Shown in pieces: positions 1 to 9,252 of a stretch of 64,000 nucleotides of DNA (its first letter is position 1; each line of letters starts with the position of its first letter). The position numbers and the translations under genes were made by a program. Under the pieces are notes generated by a model. The model worked only from the letters and a program-made list of their open reading frames with translations. It searched no databases and had not been told where the DNA came from. Origin of the DNA: Aureococcus anophagefferens (lineage: Eukaryota; Sar; Pelagophyceae; Pelagomonadales; Pelagomonadaceae); assembly GCF_000186865.1 (NCBI RefSeq), contig NW_008705578.1:168655-232654 (forward strand), given 5' to 3'.

Positions 1-2
1 CG

Positions 3-3000
3 TGCCTCGACTGCGAGGCCGGGTCGTACTCGGATGAACCGGGCCAATCCTCTTGCACGCTTGCGCAGGCCGGGTCGTACGTGCCCTCCACCGGCGCAAC
101 AGAGCAGCTCGATTGCTCCGCCGGAGAATACACAGCCGGCCAGGGGTCGGAAGCTTGCGTCGAATGTACGCCCGGCACGTACGTGGGCTCCGAAGGTTCG
201 ACGTCGTGTGTGCTAGCGACCGCGGGGACAGCCGTCCAAAGCTCGGGCGCCACGGAAGAGATCGAGTGCCCGTCGGGTAGCTTTTCCGGCACCGGCGCTT
301 CTGAATGCAGCTCCTGTGAGACGGCGAGGTACGCGCCTACCAACGGCTCGACGTCGTGCGTCCTTGCAGCGGCTGGCAGCTTCGTGGACGCGGCCGGGGC
401 TTCCGAGGACACGGAGTGCCCAGCTGGCACGTACTCGGCGACGGCGAGCTCCGAGTGCACGGCGTGCGACGTCGGGACCTATAGCTCTGCCGGGAGCTCG
501 TCATGCACGTCGTGTGCCGCGGGCTACTCCAGCGATTCCACCGGCGCAAGCGCGTGCGAGGCGTGTCCTGCCGGCACCTACAAGGGCGAAGGCGAGGGCG
601 AGTGCGAGCCGTGTCCTACCGCAATGTACACGGACACCGCGGGCTCGGCCGCGTGCGCGCTTGCCGACCCTGGCTCTTACGTCCCGGGAACGGGTGCCTC
701 GGAGCAGACTCCGTGTCCCGTCGGGACGAGCTCTGGGAGCGGCTCGGGCGAGTGTTCGCCGTGCGTCTCGGGAACGTACGCGTCCGCTCGGGGTCAGTCT
801 TCTTGTCGGCAGTGTCCCCCGTTCTCAACGACGCTGGCCGAAGGCGCCACGGGCTGCTACTCGTGCCTGGAGAACTACTATTTTTCTCCGTTTGACGTCG
901 AGCTCGAGGGAGAACCTGTCCGATGCAGCAACGCGACCGCGCTCGAGGCCAGCTGCTCGCTTGACAGCACCAAGTGCTTCGACCAGTGCTGCCTCGACTG
1001 CCCGCGCGGCATGGACTGCGAGAACGCGACGCTCAACACGTTGACGGACGTCCCGATCGAAAGCGGCTGGTGGCGCGGGTCGCGCTACTCGGACGACATC
1101 TACCGATGCAAATACTCTGGCGCCTGCAAGAATGGTGGGTGCGCCGAAGGCCACACGGGCGTCACGTGTCGGGTCTGCGAGAACGAGTACCACTACGATG
1201 TCGTTTCGAACCGCTGCGATGAATGCAAGGACACGAAGTTGGACGCGCTCACGATTGCGAGCGGCATCTGCCTCGTCGTCCTCATCGCAGTATTCGCCGT
1301 GGCAGCGTATCGTTTGCGTGGATGGGACGCGTTTGCGGTCGCAACTTCCGTCGCGACGAGTGGTGCCCATCATGCAGTGCATGCAGCCGCGGAGATACAC
1401 GATGCAGCGCTCGATCACGTGATTGACAAAATTTACAATGAAAATCAGGCAGGTAACGAAGAGAGTGCTGTCGAGCGGGAAGACGGCGACCTCGCTGAGA
1501 ATGATAGGAACGCAACTACTCCTATCAACGAAGAGGGTGCTGCCGAGCAGGAAGACAGCGACCTCGCTGAGAATGATCGGAACACGACAACTACTCCGAA
1601 TGACCCTGGAGAGCAAGAAAACGATGCTGCCGATGCGGACTCTGACGCCGCCCGGTGGGAGGAGACGAAGCGGTCGCTCAAGACCAAATTCAAGATTGTG
1701 CTTGGCGTCTACCAGATAATCAATGCCATACCTTGGACGATCCCTACGGTCTCGTTTCCGAAGGCATTCGAAGCGCTCATCGCTTGGACTTCATTTTTGG
1801 AACTTAACATCATACAGATACTGCCCATCTCCTGCCTGCAGCCATCATTCAATTTTTATGGCAAGCTCCTGGTCGTCACGCTATTTCCGATTGGCCTGAC
1901 GATCATGATCTTTGTCATCGCCAAGCTCTCCGTGTTGTCTCATGCTCCAGATCGTGCTCATGGAAGCTGGAATCACTCCTTTGGGTGGTTCCTGCTGCTG
2001 ACGTTCATCGTATTTCCGAGTGTATCGACGACCGTGCTCCGTCACTACAACTGCATCTCGTTTGATGTGGGACAGTCCGACGGCTCCACCAAGACCGAGA
2101 AGATTCTAGAGAGCGCTTACGATATCTCGTGCGAATCACCAAGCTATGGCGCCTGGACCGTCTATGCCTCGTTTATGCTCTTCGTGTATCCGATTGGCAT
2201 TCCGTTTCTGTATTGGGTCTTGCTCTTTCAATACCGCAAACAGATCAATCCCGACGTCAGCGAGAACCCGCTGAGCGAAATCGAAGGTTCCAGTGACGAG
2301 CGACCCCGAAGCCCATCGGCGGAGGCGTACATGGAGCTCAGCCAGCGGATCTCGTTGTCCCGTCAAGATTCATCCGCGCGGAATTTGATGACGGAACTGC
2401 TAGGGCACAGCGAGGTATCGACGGAAGAGACCCAGGAACGCAAGCTGTTGACACGCAATGCGGACCCCTCCATCCGCCACCTTCTTTTCTTGTTTGAGGA
2501 GTATGAACCGCGGTGCTACCAGTTTGTGGTGTTCGAGTGCGTCCGTAAGCTAGCGCTGACCGGGTTGCTCATCTTCGTCTTCGCCGGCTCGGCCACGCAA
2601 ATTGCCATCGGTCTCCTCATCGCAGTCCTCTCAGAGAAGTTTGTTGCTCACTTCCGTCCCTACATCGACGACACTGACGACAATCTGGCGAACGTGGGCA
2701 ACACGCAGATCATTCTTGTGCCTCGTCCAGCGTTTAATATCGTTTTTTGTGAAAGATCATATGGAACTTGCAGGTATTCATTGCCTCCCTGATGATTTTC
2801 ATCAAGCACATGGACGAGCAGAGCGGCGCTCCGGGGGAGTTATTCCGGGGCCCATTTTTTGCCTGTGTGATGGTTATCATCGGGATGCTCGTTCTGGTAG
2901 CGGCCATTTACATGATCCTCGTCGAAACCTGCGAAATTCAGCCCGAAATCGCTGCGCGTGTCGCAGCACAGAGACTGTCTGCTGCCGTCATTGGAATGTC

Positions 3001-3316
3001 GCCGGCGCCAACTAACCTGGCAGAGAGTGCTCTCAGTGAATTCTTCGACCCGCCGCCGCCGTCGTCGGCGAGCGCGGCTGCGAGGCCGGAAGGAATAGAA
3101 GATGTTGTAGTAGCCTTCTCCGAGGAGCTAGACGCGGAGCATTCCACCACAACCGACGTTGAGCCTGCGGACGACGCGACGGATTCCGAGCCGCCGCGCG
3201 CGGAGCCGCTGCGCGCGGAGCCGCAGCCCGTGGAGATCCAGGAGACCGGCGGCGATGGGACCGTCGGGGACGCGCAGATCTCGCTTTTTACCTCCGACAA
3301 TTGGCCGAAATTATAG
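3..3316 (+). CDS. GCC2/GCC3 cysteine-rich repeat, multi-pass membrane protein, copy 1 (5' partial)
   Basis: The reading frame is already open at the window edge, so the true start lies to the left. Visible exons are 3-2717 and 2774-3316, about 1085 residues. The first ~290 residues are tandem ~50-residue repeats of the form C-x-x-C-x-x-G-x-Y/F...G-x-S-x-C (GCC2/GCC3 or ephrin-receptor-like fold), followed by a Cys-rich juxtamembrane block and about seven hydrophobic segments, the first near residue 395. The C-terminus after position 2940 is acidic and Pro-rich and differs from copy 2. The matching part of the minus-strand gene at 11546-21754 is nearly identical. By family logic it is a cell-surface receptor or channel-like protein; no ligand or transported ion can be inferred. 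A 72-bp duplication in the first cytoplasmic loop is absent from copy 2. Confidence 0.8.
1455..1598 (+). repeat. 72-bp tandem duplication in the cytoplasmic loop of copy 1
   Basis: Two 24-codon units begin at 1455 and 1527 with NEES/NEEG and share the core EDxDLAENDRN. The loop is hydrophilic and lies after the first membrane segment. Copy 2 has a different acidic loop here, so the expansion is specific to copy 1. Confidence 0.75.
2718..2773 (+). other. Intron of copy 1 (56 nt, GT-AG), absent from the paralog
   Basis: The upstream frame ends in ...ATT CTT and resumes as GTA TTC ATT. Removing 2718-2773 (GTGCCT...TTGCAG) restores the peptide IILVFIASL, which copy 2 encodes without interruption. 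The intron is visibly richer in A+T than its flanks. Confidence 0.85.
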
Positions 3317-3439
3317 GCGACGTCGCGCGGCCCCGTGGGTTTGGAGCCGAATCTAGTCGGGGTGCCCGACTGCGCATGGTACCCCACGCGCGAGGAGCGT
3401 GCCGCCGCCGCCGAGCCACAACGCCCCCGCCCGGCCTAT

Positions 3440-3745
3440 GCGCCACCGCCACCAGACCGGGCCCGCCCTGCCCCCCCAGCTCCGCGGTCGAGGCATACCG
3501 CCGGCCGTGTCTGAGTATCCCCCCTGCCTTTTCGCCTCGACCCCCCCTTAATTTTCTTCCACCGTTGGCGGGTCGTCGCGGGCCGCCGCCGGCGAACGGC
3601 GCGCTCGGCTACCTCGCGCTCTTCCTCTACGGGTCCCTCGCGATCTTCGCGCCCGCCGCGATGCTGTTCCGCGACGTCCGCGGCGCCAAGGAGACGCGTA
3701 TAATGGACTGCATCTTAACTTCAACGTAGCTTCAAGCTGACAAGT
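3440..3745 (+). repeat. Duplicated 3' flank carrying an MFS C-terminal coding fragment
   Basis: This ~300 bp non-genic stretch after copy 1 matches, in inverted orientation, the sequence after copy 2 (about 11046-11345). Inside it, 3582-3690 encodes ANGALGYLALFLYGS and the residues after it, which is the C-terminal end of the MFS transporter at 22445-22560. Here the reading continues past the transporter's stop position into unrelated codons. It is best read as a copied last-exon fragment, not a gene. The rest of 3317-3830 shows nothing recognisable. Confidence 0.75.
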
Positions 3746-3830
3746 ACGAGTAAAAACAAGCTGCTCTCAGGCTGAGCACGAGCGCAAGGAGCGTCGTCGC
3801 TAAATCCCCCATCCTAGATCACCGGCCTGT

Positions 3831-5335
3831 GGACAAGTCAGTCAAGGCGGACGCCGCCTACTGCGCCGCCCTCGCCGACACGGTGGCGGCGCTCGCGGCG
3901 ACCGTCCCCGGCGCCACCACCGGGACCAAGGCCGGCTTCATGCCGGGCCTCCGGTCCCTCCGCGGCTTCGACCCCGGGACGAAGGGGCACCTGCGGCCCT
4001 TCCTCGACGGGCCGTCGCGCTGCGCCGCGGCCTTCGGCCGCGCCTGGGGCCGCCTCCGCGCCGCGGTGTCCGACGACGACGGCCACCCGCCGGAGAACGG
4101 CCCGCTCGCGGAGGAGGCCGCGTCCGCGGGCGCCGGCTACGAGGGCCACTCCCAAGGGGCCATCACGGGCCAGATCGAGGCCCGGCGGGCCGGCGTCCTC
4201 AAGGCGGACCTCGGGTCCAAGCCGGCGTCGTGGCGGCCGCGGGCCGCGCACACCGCGGCCCAGGACACGGGCGCGCGGGCCTTCATCATGGCGGTGCCGA
4301 TGGAGGGCCTCGAGATCCCCAACCGCGAGTGGGTCGAGTGCGTGGCCCTGTATCTGGCCCTGCCGTCGCCGGCGATGGCCGCCCACGTCGGCGTCGGCGT
4401 GCCGTGCCGCGGCGTCGACCGCGCGAACTGGCCGGTCATCGACGAGGACGGCGACGTCTTCTTCACGAACAACCGGCTCGTGAGCCGCGACTCGGCGCGG
4501 GCGCGCTGGTCCACGGCGCTCGAGCTCGACCTGCACGATTTTCTGCGCGAGGCGCAGGGCCTCCGCGCGGTGCACCAGCCGTCGGGCTTGTTCGTCGACC
4601 TGCTCCGCGGCCGTGCCGTCCGCGGCGGCACCGACGGCCTCGCGCGCCTCGACGATCGCCAGCGCCGGGCCGTCGTCCCCGACCTGCTCTGGCACGAGGG
4701 CGAGGTCCCGGTCCTCGGCGACGTCAAGACGTTGGCCTTCTGCAGGACCCACTACAAGGACAGCGACGGCTCGAAGCGCGAGGCGGTGGAACGCAAGGCG
4801 CGGTCCGTCGTCGTCGACTTCAAGAGCAAGCTGCACAAGATCGACAAGGACGTCCTCGACACGCCCCAGGGCCAGGTCGGGCCGCTCGTCCAGCGGTTGA
4901 ACTCGGCCTACGCCGGCAAGGTCGTCGGCCTGGTCTTCGGGGGCTTCAACGAGTTCTCCGAGGACGTCCACGGCGTGCTCACGTTCGCCGCCAAATCGCT
5001 CGCCGAGAAGGCGAGCGCCGAGGACGGCTTCATCAGCGTCGAGCACGCGGAGGCCGTCTGCCGCCAGCGCTTCGTCCGGCGCTTGGGCGTCGTCTGCGCC
5101 CGCGAGAACGCGCGCCTCCGGCTCTGCGGCCTCACCTTCCTCGACACGCACGGCAAGGTCCGCCCCTACATCAAACCCCACTGCGAGCGGCACTGGCGCC
5201 AGCGCCAGGACGCCGTCGTCCACTGGCACCTCCCGCGCCTGTGAGATCCCCTTGAGCCTCCCCTCCCCCAGGCCTTCCCCCGCGGTTCCTCGCGGGCCCC
5301 CTACGTTTAGAGACGCGTCAAAGGACAAGTCAGTC
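3831..5335 (+). mobile_element. 5'-truncated retrotransposon insertion with 13-bp target-site duplication
   Basis: The 13-mer GGACAAGTCAGTC occurs at 3831-3843 and again at 5323-5335. The 1479 bp between them begins inside an open coding frame and ends 78 bp after that frame's stop. This is the layout expected when target-primed reverse transcription inserts the 3' part of a non-LTR element. No poly-A is seen at the right end beyond a short TCAAA. The downstream copy of the duplication ends 14 bp before the RAD54-like start codon, so the insertion has moved that gene's original upstream region away. Confidence 0.7.
3844..5244 (+). pseudogene. C-terminal fragment of a retroelement-like protein with PD-(D/E)xK-like nuclease signature
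   Basis: About 466 codons are open, with no good start codon; the frame enters from the insertion boundary. The first ATG is near 3940. The middle reads like the C-terminal region of some non-LTR retrotransposon polyproteins: a W...LxLP stretch, then PDLLW about 275 codons in, followed by LGDVKTL. The PD...DxK spacing fits a restriction-like endonuclease fold. No reverse transcriptase lies upstream, as expected for a truncated copy. The coding frame itself is undamaged from boundary to stop, so the copy may be young. The nuclease assignment is by motif only; the insertion structure is the stronger evidence. Confidence 0.5.
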
Positions 5336-5349
5336 GTTGTACGCGTGAC

Positions 5350-8300
5350 ATGATGGACCCCGACGACGAAGCAATCGAAGAATCGAGCGTCCTGCGCGAG
5401 TACCGCGTCGGCGCCACGCTGCGCGCCTTCCTCCAAGGCGGCCACGACGACGACGAGAACGGCAAGGCGGCGGCGTCGTCCCTCCTCGAGGACATGACGA
5501 AGGCCGTCGCTTCGGTGGCGCGCAAGGAGGACTGGTCGTTCGCTCTGACGCCGCCGACGGCGGGCCTGGGCGTGCCGTGGAACACGCCGAACTCGGCCGC
5601 GAACACGCCGAACGACCGCGTCTTCGGGATCGAGCTCACGAACACCGCGGCCGCGGAAGCGGCGGAACGTTCCGCCGCGTGCGCCGGCGACGACCGCGCG
5701 GGGACGCCCGCGACGGCGCGCCGGGACGAGGGGACGCCCGCGGCGGCGTGCCGGGACGCGCTCGAGGCGGCGGGCGTCGCGGCGGCGGGCGGCGCGGCCG
5801 CGGACCGCGCGCGGCCGGCGAAGCGGTCGGGCTTCGCGGCGCCGGCGAAGGTCGCGCCGCGCCCGCGCCCGGAGGCCGCGGCCGTCGACGAGGCCCGGGG
5901 CGACGCGACCAAGGATGCCACGGACGAGTCCTCCGCGCCCGACTCGCCCCCGCTGCCCCCGACGAAGACGCCGCGGAAGGCCGTCGACGGCCGGAAGCGC
6001 GTCCGCTTCTCGATTCCGTCGCGGCGCGCGGCGCCCGCGGCGCCGGCGCTCGCGGCGAGCGCGCTCGAGGCCGCGGCGGCGCCGCCGGCGGTCGTCGAGG
6101 AGGAGGCGCCGGAGCCGCCCGTCGCGGCGAAGAAGGCGCGGCGCGGCGGGTTCAAGCTCGCGGCCGTCGCGCGCGCCGCGCCCGCGGAGGCGGCGGCGCC
6201 CGCGGAGGACGCGGCGGAGGACGTCGAGATGGCGCCGCCCGCGGAGGAGGCGCTCGAGGCGCCGGCGGCGCCGGCGGCGAAGAAGCGGCTCTTCAAGCTC
6301 GCGGCCGTCGCGCGCGCCGCGCCCGCGGAGGCGGCGGCGCCCGCGGAGGACGCGGCGGAGGACGTCGAGATGGCGCCGCCCGCGGAGGAGGCGCTCGAGG
6401 CGCCGGCGGCGCCGGCGGCGAAGAAGCGGCTCTTCAAGCTCGCGGCCGTCGCGCGCGTCGCGCCGGCCGCGCCGGTCGCCGCGCCGGCCGCGCGCGAGGC
6501 GGAGGACGACGACGAGGTCCTGCCCCCCGCGGAGGAGGAGGACGACAACGATGCCGTCGTCGACGAGGCGCCGCCTCCGCCCGCGGCGAAGAAGAAGCGG
6601 CCGCGCGCGGGCTTCAAGCTCGCGGCGACGAAACGCGTCGCGCCCGACGGTTCGGGCTCGCGCGCGCCGCTCCTGGACCACGAGCCCCTCGTGCTCTGGA
6701 CGCCCAAGCCCGGCGAGACCGTCGCGGCGCCGGCGCCGGCGCCGCGGCGGGGCTTCAACGGCGCCCTGGTCGCCGCGGCGCGGCGCAAGGCCGTCGCGGC
6801 CGCGCCCGTCGTCGTGCCGCCGCTCCTGGCCCAGTTCCTGCGGCCCCACCAGCGCGAGGGCGTCCAGTTTTTGTACGACTGCGTCGCGGGCCTGCGCGAG
6901 TACGCCCACGACTACAGCGGCCAGGGCGCGATCTTGGCCGACGACATGGGCCTCGGCAAGACGCTCCAGACCGTCGCGCTCGTCTACGCCCTGCTCCAGC
7001 GCGGGTCCGTCGGCGACGGGAGCCCCGTGAAGCGCATCGTCGTCGCCTGCCCCTGCTCCCTCGTGCCCAACTGGAAGGCCGAGTTCGACAAGTGGGTCAA
7101 CGCGCGCGCGGCGACCAAGTCCGAGCGCGTCGACTGCCGCGCGGTCGACGGCAAGGTCGGCGAGGCCATCGACGCCTTCCTGTCGCCGGGGCGGCCCTTT
7201 CACGTGCTCCTGATCTCCTACGAGTCGCTCAAGCTCCACGTGGCGAAACTCTCCGCGTCCGCGACGGCCTGCGATCTCCTCGTCTGCGACGAGGCGCAGC
7301 GCTTGAAGGGCCGGAAGACGCAGCTCAGCGCCGCGCTCGGGTCGTTGCGGTGCGCGCGGCGCATCTTGCTGACGGGCACGCCGGTGCAGAACGACCTGGA
7401 CGAGTTCTTCGCGCTCGCGGACTTTGCGAACCCGGGCGTGCTCGGGACGCCGGACGCGTTCCGCAAGACCTTCGACGCGCCCATCGCCAAGGGCCTGCTC
7501 CGCGGCGCGGCCCCGGGCGACGTCAAGCTGGCCCAGGACCGGCAGAAGATTTTGAGCCTGATCGCGGGCCGCTTCCTGCTGCGCCGCGAGAACAAGCTGA
7601 ACGCGGCGCACCTGCCCCCGAAGCTCGTGCAGGTGCTCGTCTGCCGGCCCGCGGCGCCGCAGCGGCGCGCCATCGCCGCGCTGTTGGGCGAGAAGCGGCT
7701 CCAGCACGCCCTGGCGGGGAAGCAGGCCGACGTCCTGGCCTACATCGGCCGCTACAAGAAGATCTGCGACCACCCGTCGCTCGACGACGACGCGGGCTGC
7801 GACGCGCGCGCGCGCTTCTCCAGCGAGCGCAAGAGCGGCAAATTGCACGTGCTCTACCGGTTGCTGCGCGAGCTGCGGGGCAACGGCGGCCAGGAGCGCG
7901 TCGTCGTCGTCGCGAACCAGACGTCGAGCCTGGAGCTCGTGTCGCGGCTCTGCTCGCGCGAGGGCTGGCCGTGGTGCATGCTGGACGGCAAGACGCCGCT
8001 GAAGCAGCGCAAGCTCCTCAACGACGAGTTCAACGACCCGGCCTGCGAGCACCACTTCTGCTTTCTATTGAGCTCGACGGCCGGCGGCTGCGGTCTGAAC
8101 CTCATCGGCGGGAGCCGTCTGGTGCTCTTCGACTCGTCGTGGAATCCCGCGACGGACAAGCAGGCGGCCGCGCGGTGCTGGCGCGACGGCAACCCGCGGC
8201 GCTGCTACACCTACCGCCTGCTGACGGCGGGCACCATCGAGGAGAAGATCTACCAGCGCCAGCTCGCCAAGGAGGGGCTCGCGTGCGTCGTCGAGGACCG

Positions 8301-9222
8301 CGCGCAGGTTAATGTGTTCGATGCGGACGAGCTCCACAACCTGTTCGCCTTCGACGACGCGGCGACGTCGGACACGCACGCCTGCCTGGGCTGCGCCTGC
8401 GGCGCCGGCGGCCTGGACCCGAAGGCGCTGGCCGCGCGCGCGGCGCGCGCGCTGCGGACGGCGCGCGACGCGGACGCGGTCGGGCCGAAGCGGTCCGCGG
8501 CCGTCGCGGCGTACCTCGCGGCCGCCGCCGACGACGTGCTGCGGTTGGCGCCGGACGCGGGCGTCGTCGTGACCTTCCCGCCCCACGTGCCCCGCGCGGC
8601 GCCGCCGGCCTTCTTCGCGGTCCGCGCGGAAGGCGGCGGCGACGTCGTCGCGCTCGCGGATCCCGCCTCGGGCAAGACGCGGTCCGCGGTGCTCCCGGCG
8701 CGCATCCAGCCGGGCGACGAGTTCCAGGTGCGCTTCCCCGCCGACGACGCGCCGGCGCCCGGCGACGCGGTGGCGACGGCGCTCCGGTCGCTCGCGGCCT
8801 CGCTCCCCGCGACGATCCCGGAGGTCCGCAAGGCCCTGCTGAAGCCCTTCGACGACGGCGCCAAGGCGGGCCACGGCGACGCGCTGGCCGCGGCCAAGGC
8901 GCGCCTGACGCAGACCTGGGCCGCCTTCGTCCCGGACCTCCAGCGAGTTTTGGAGGACGCGCCGCCCGAGCCGGACGAGGACGACGACGACGACGACGGC
9001 GGCGCCGTCAAGCCCGCGCGCTGCACGGTGTGCAAGCCCCAGGTCGGCCTCCCCGCCGAGGAGGACCTGCTGAACTGGTCCCACCACGGCTCCGTCGACT
9101 CCGTCGACGACGACGTGCTCAAGGCCGCGCTCGCGGACAAGCCCGGCTTGGTGTCCTTCGCGTTCGGCATGCGCGTCGACGCGGACCTCGTCAAGGCCGC
9201 CCTCGCCCAGGCCCAGGCGTAA
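5350..9222 (+). CDS. RAD54-like SNF2-family DNA translocase
   Basis: The 1290-residue protein starts at tandem ATG codons. The N-terminal ~480 residues are low-complexity Ala/Pro/Glu with repeated FKLAA blocks. The Swi2/Snf2 ATPase follows: RPHQREGVQFLYDC (~500), Walker A DDMGLGKT (~535), motif II DEAQ (~646; RAD54 usually has DEGH), LLTGTPVQNDL (~675), and helicase-C with STAGGCGLNLIG, DSSWNPATDKQ and ARCWRDGN (~945). After it comes the RAD54-type tail LHNLFAFDDAATSDTH. RAD54 remodels nucleosomes and drives RAD51 strand exchange in homologous recombination in the nucleus. The C-terminal ~200 residues are an unfamiliar extension with an Asp-rich run. A RAD54B-like identity is possible. It converges on the ABC transporter with 30 bp between stops. 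Confidence 0.88.
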   Translation: MMDPDDEAIEESSVLREYRVGATLRAFLQGGHDDDENGKAAASSLLEDMTKAVASVARKEDWSFALTPPTAGLGVPWNTPNSAANTPNDRVFGIELTNTAAAEAAERSAACAGDDRAGTPATARRDEGTPAAACRDALEAAGVAAAGGAAADRARPAKRSGFAAPAKVAPRPRPEAAAVDEARGDATKDATDESSAPDSPPLPPTKTPRKAVDGRKRVRFSIPSRRAAPAAPALAASALEAAAAPPAVVEEEAPEPPVAAKKARRGGFKLAAVARAAPAEAAAPAEDAAEDVEMAPPAEEALEAPAAPAAKKRLFKLAAVARAAPAEAAAPAEDAAEDVEMAPPAEEALEAPAAPAAKKRLFKLAAVARVAPAAPVAAPAAREAEDDDEVLPPAEEEDDNDAVVDEAPPPPAAKKKRPRAGFKLAATKRVAPDGSGSRAPLLDHEPLVLWTPKPGETVAAPAPAPRRGFNGALVAAARRKAVAAAPVVVPPLLAQFLRPHQREGVQFLYDCVAGLREYAHDYSGQGAILADDMGLGKTLQTVALVYALLQRGSVGDGSPVKRIVVACPCSLVPNWKAEFDKWVNARAATKSERVDCRAVDGKVGEAIDAFLSPGRPFHVLLISYESLKLHVAKLSASATACDLLVCDEAQRLKGRKTQLSAALGSLRCARRILLTGTPVQNDLDEFFALADFANPGVLGTPDAFRKTFDAPIAKGLLRGAAPGDVKLAQDRQKILSLIAGRFLLRRENKLNAAHLPPKLVQVLVCRPAAPQRRAIAALLGEKRLQHALAGKQADVLAYIGRYKKICDHPSLDDDAGCDARARFSSERKSGKLHVLYRLLRELRGNGGQERVVVVANQTSSLELVSRLCSREGWPWCMLDGKTPLKQRKLLNDEFNDPACEHHFCFLLSSTAGGCGLNLIGGSRLVLFDSSWNPATDKQAAARCWRDGNPRRCYTYRLLTAGTIEEKIYQRQLAKEGLACVVEDRAQVNVFDADELHNLFAFDDAATSDTHACLGCACGAGGLDPKALAARAARALRTARDADAVGPKRSAAVAAYLAAAADDVLRLAPDAGVVVTFPPHVPRAAPPAFFAVRAEGGGDVVALADPASGKTRSAVLPARIQPGDEFQVRFPADDAPAPGDAVATALRSLAASLPATIPEVRKALLKPFDDGAKAGHGDALAAAKARLTQTWAAFVPDLQRVLEDAPPEPDEDDDDDDGGAVKPARCTVCKPQVGLPAEEDLLNWSHHGSVDSVDDDVLKAALADKPGLVSFAFGMRVDADLVKAALAQAQA
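6151..6432 (+). repeat. Two 141-bp in-frame tandem repeats in the RAD54-like N-terminus
   Basis: Units start at 6151 and 6292, with a partial third at 6433 and a degenerate FKLAA block near 6610. The two full units appear base-for-base identical and encode 47 residues beginning FKLAAVARAAPAEAAAP. Identity at synonymous sites points to recent duplication or homogenisation. Confidence 0.85.
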
Positions 9223-9252
9223 GATGTTTTGCGCGACGTCTCTCCCATTTGA

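Noticed and set aside
3582..3729. Functional small membrane protein encoded by the MFS-tail fragment
   Set aside because: It matches only the last helix of the MFS gene, lacks a start in context, and its second copy at 11101-11207 has drifted; it is better explained as a gene fragment.
3838..8055. 1405-codon minus-strand ORF antisense to the retro-fragment and RAD54 gene
   Set aside because: Arg/Leu/Val-rich composition produced by reading GC-rich codons backwards; no domain, and the plus strand has strong homology-type motifs throughout.
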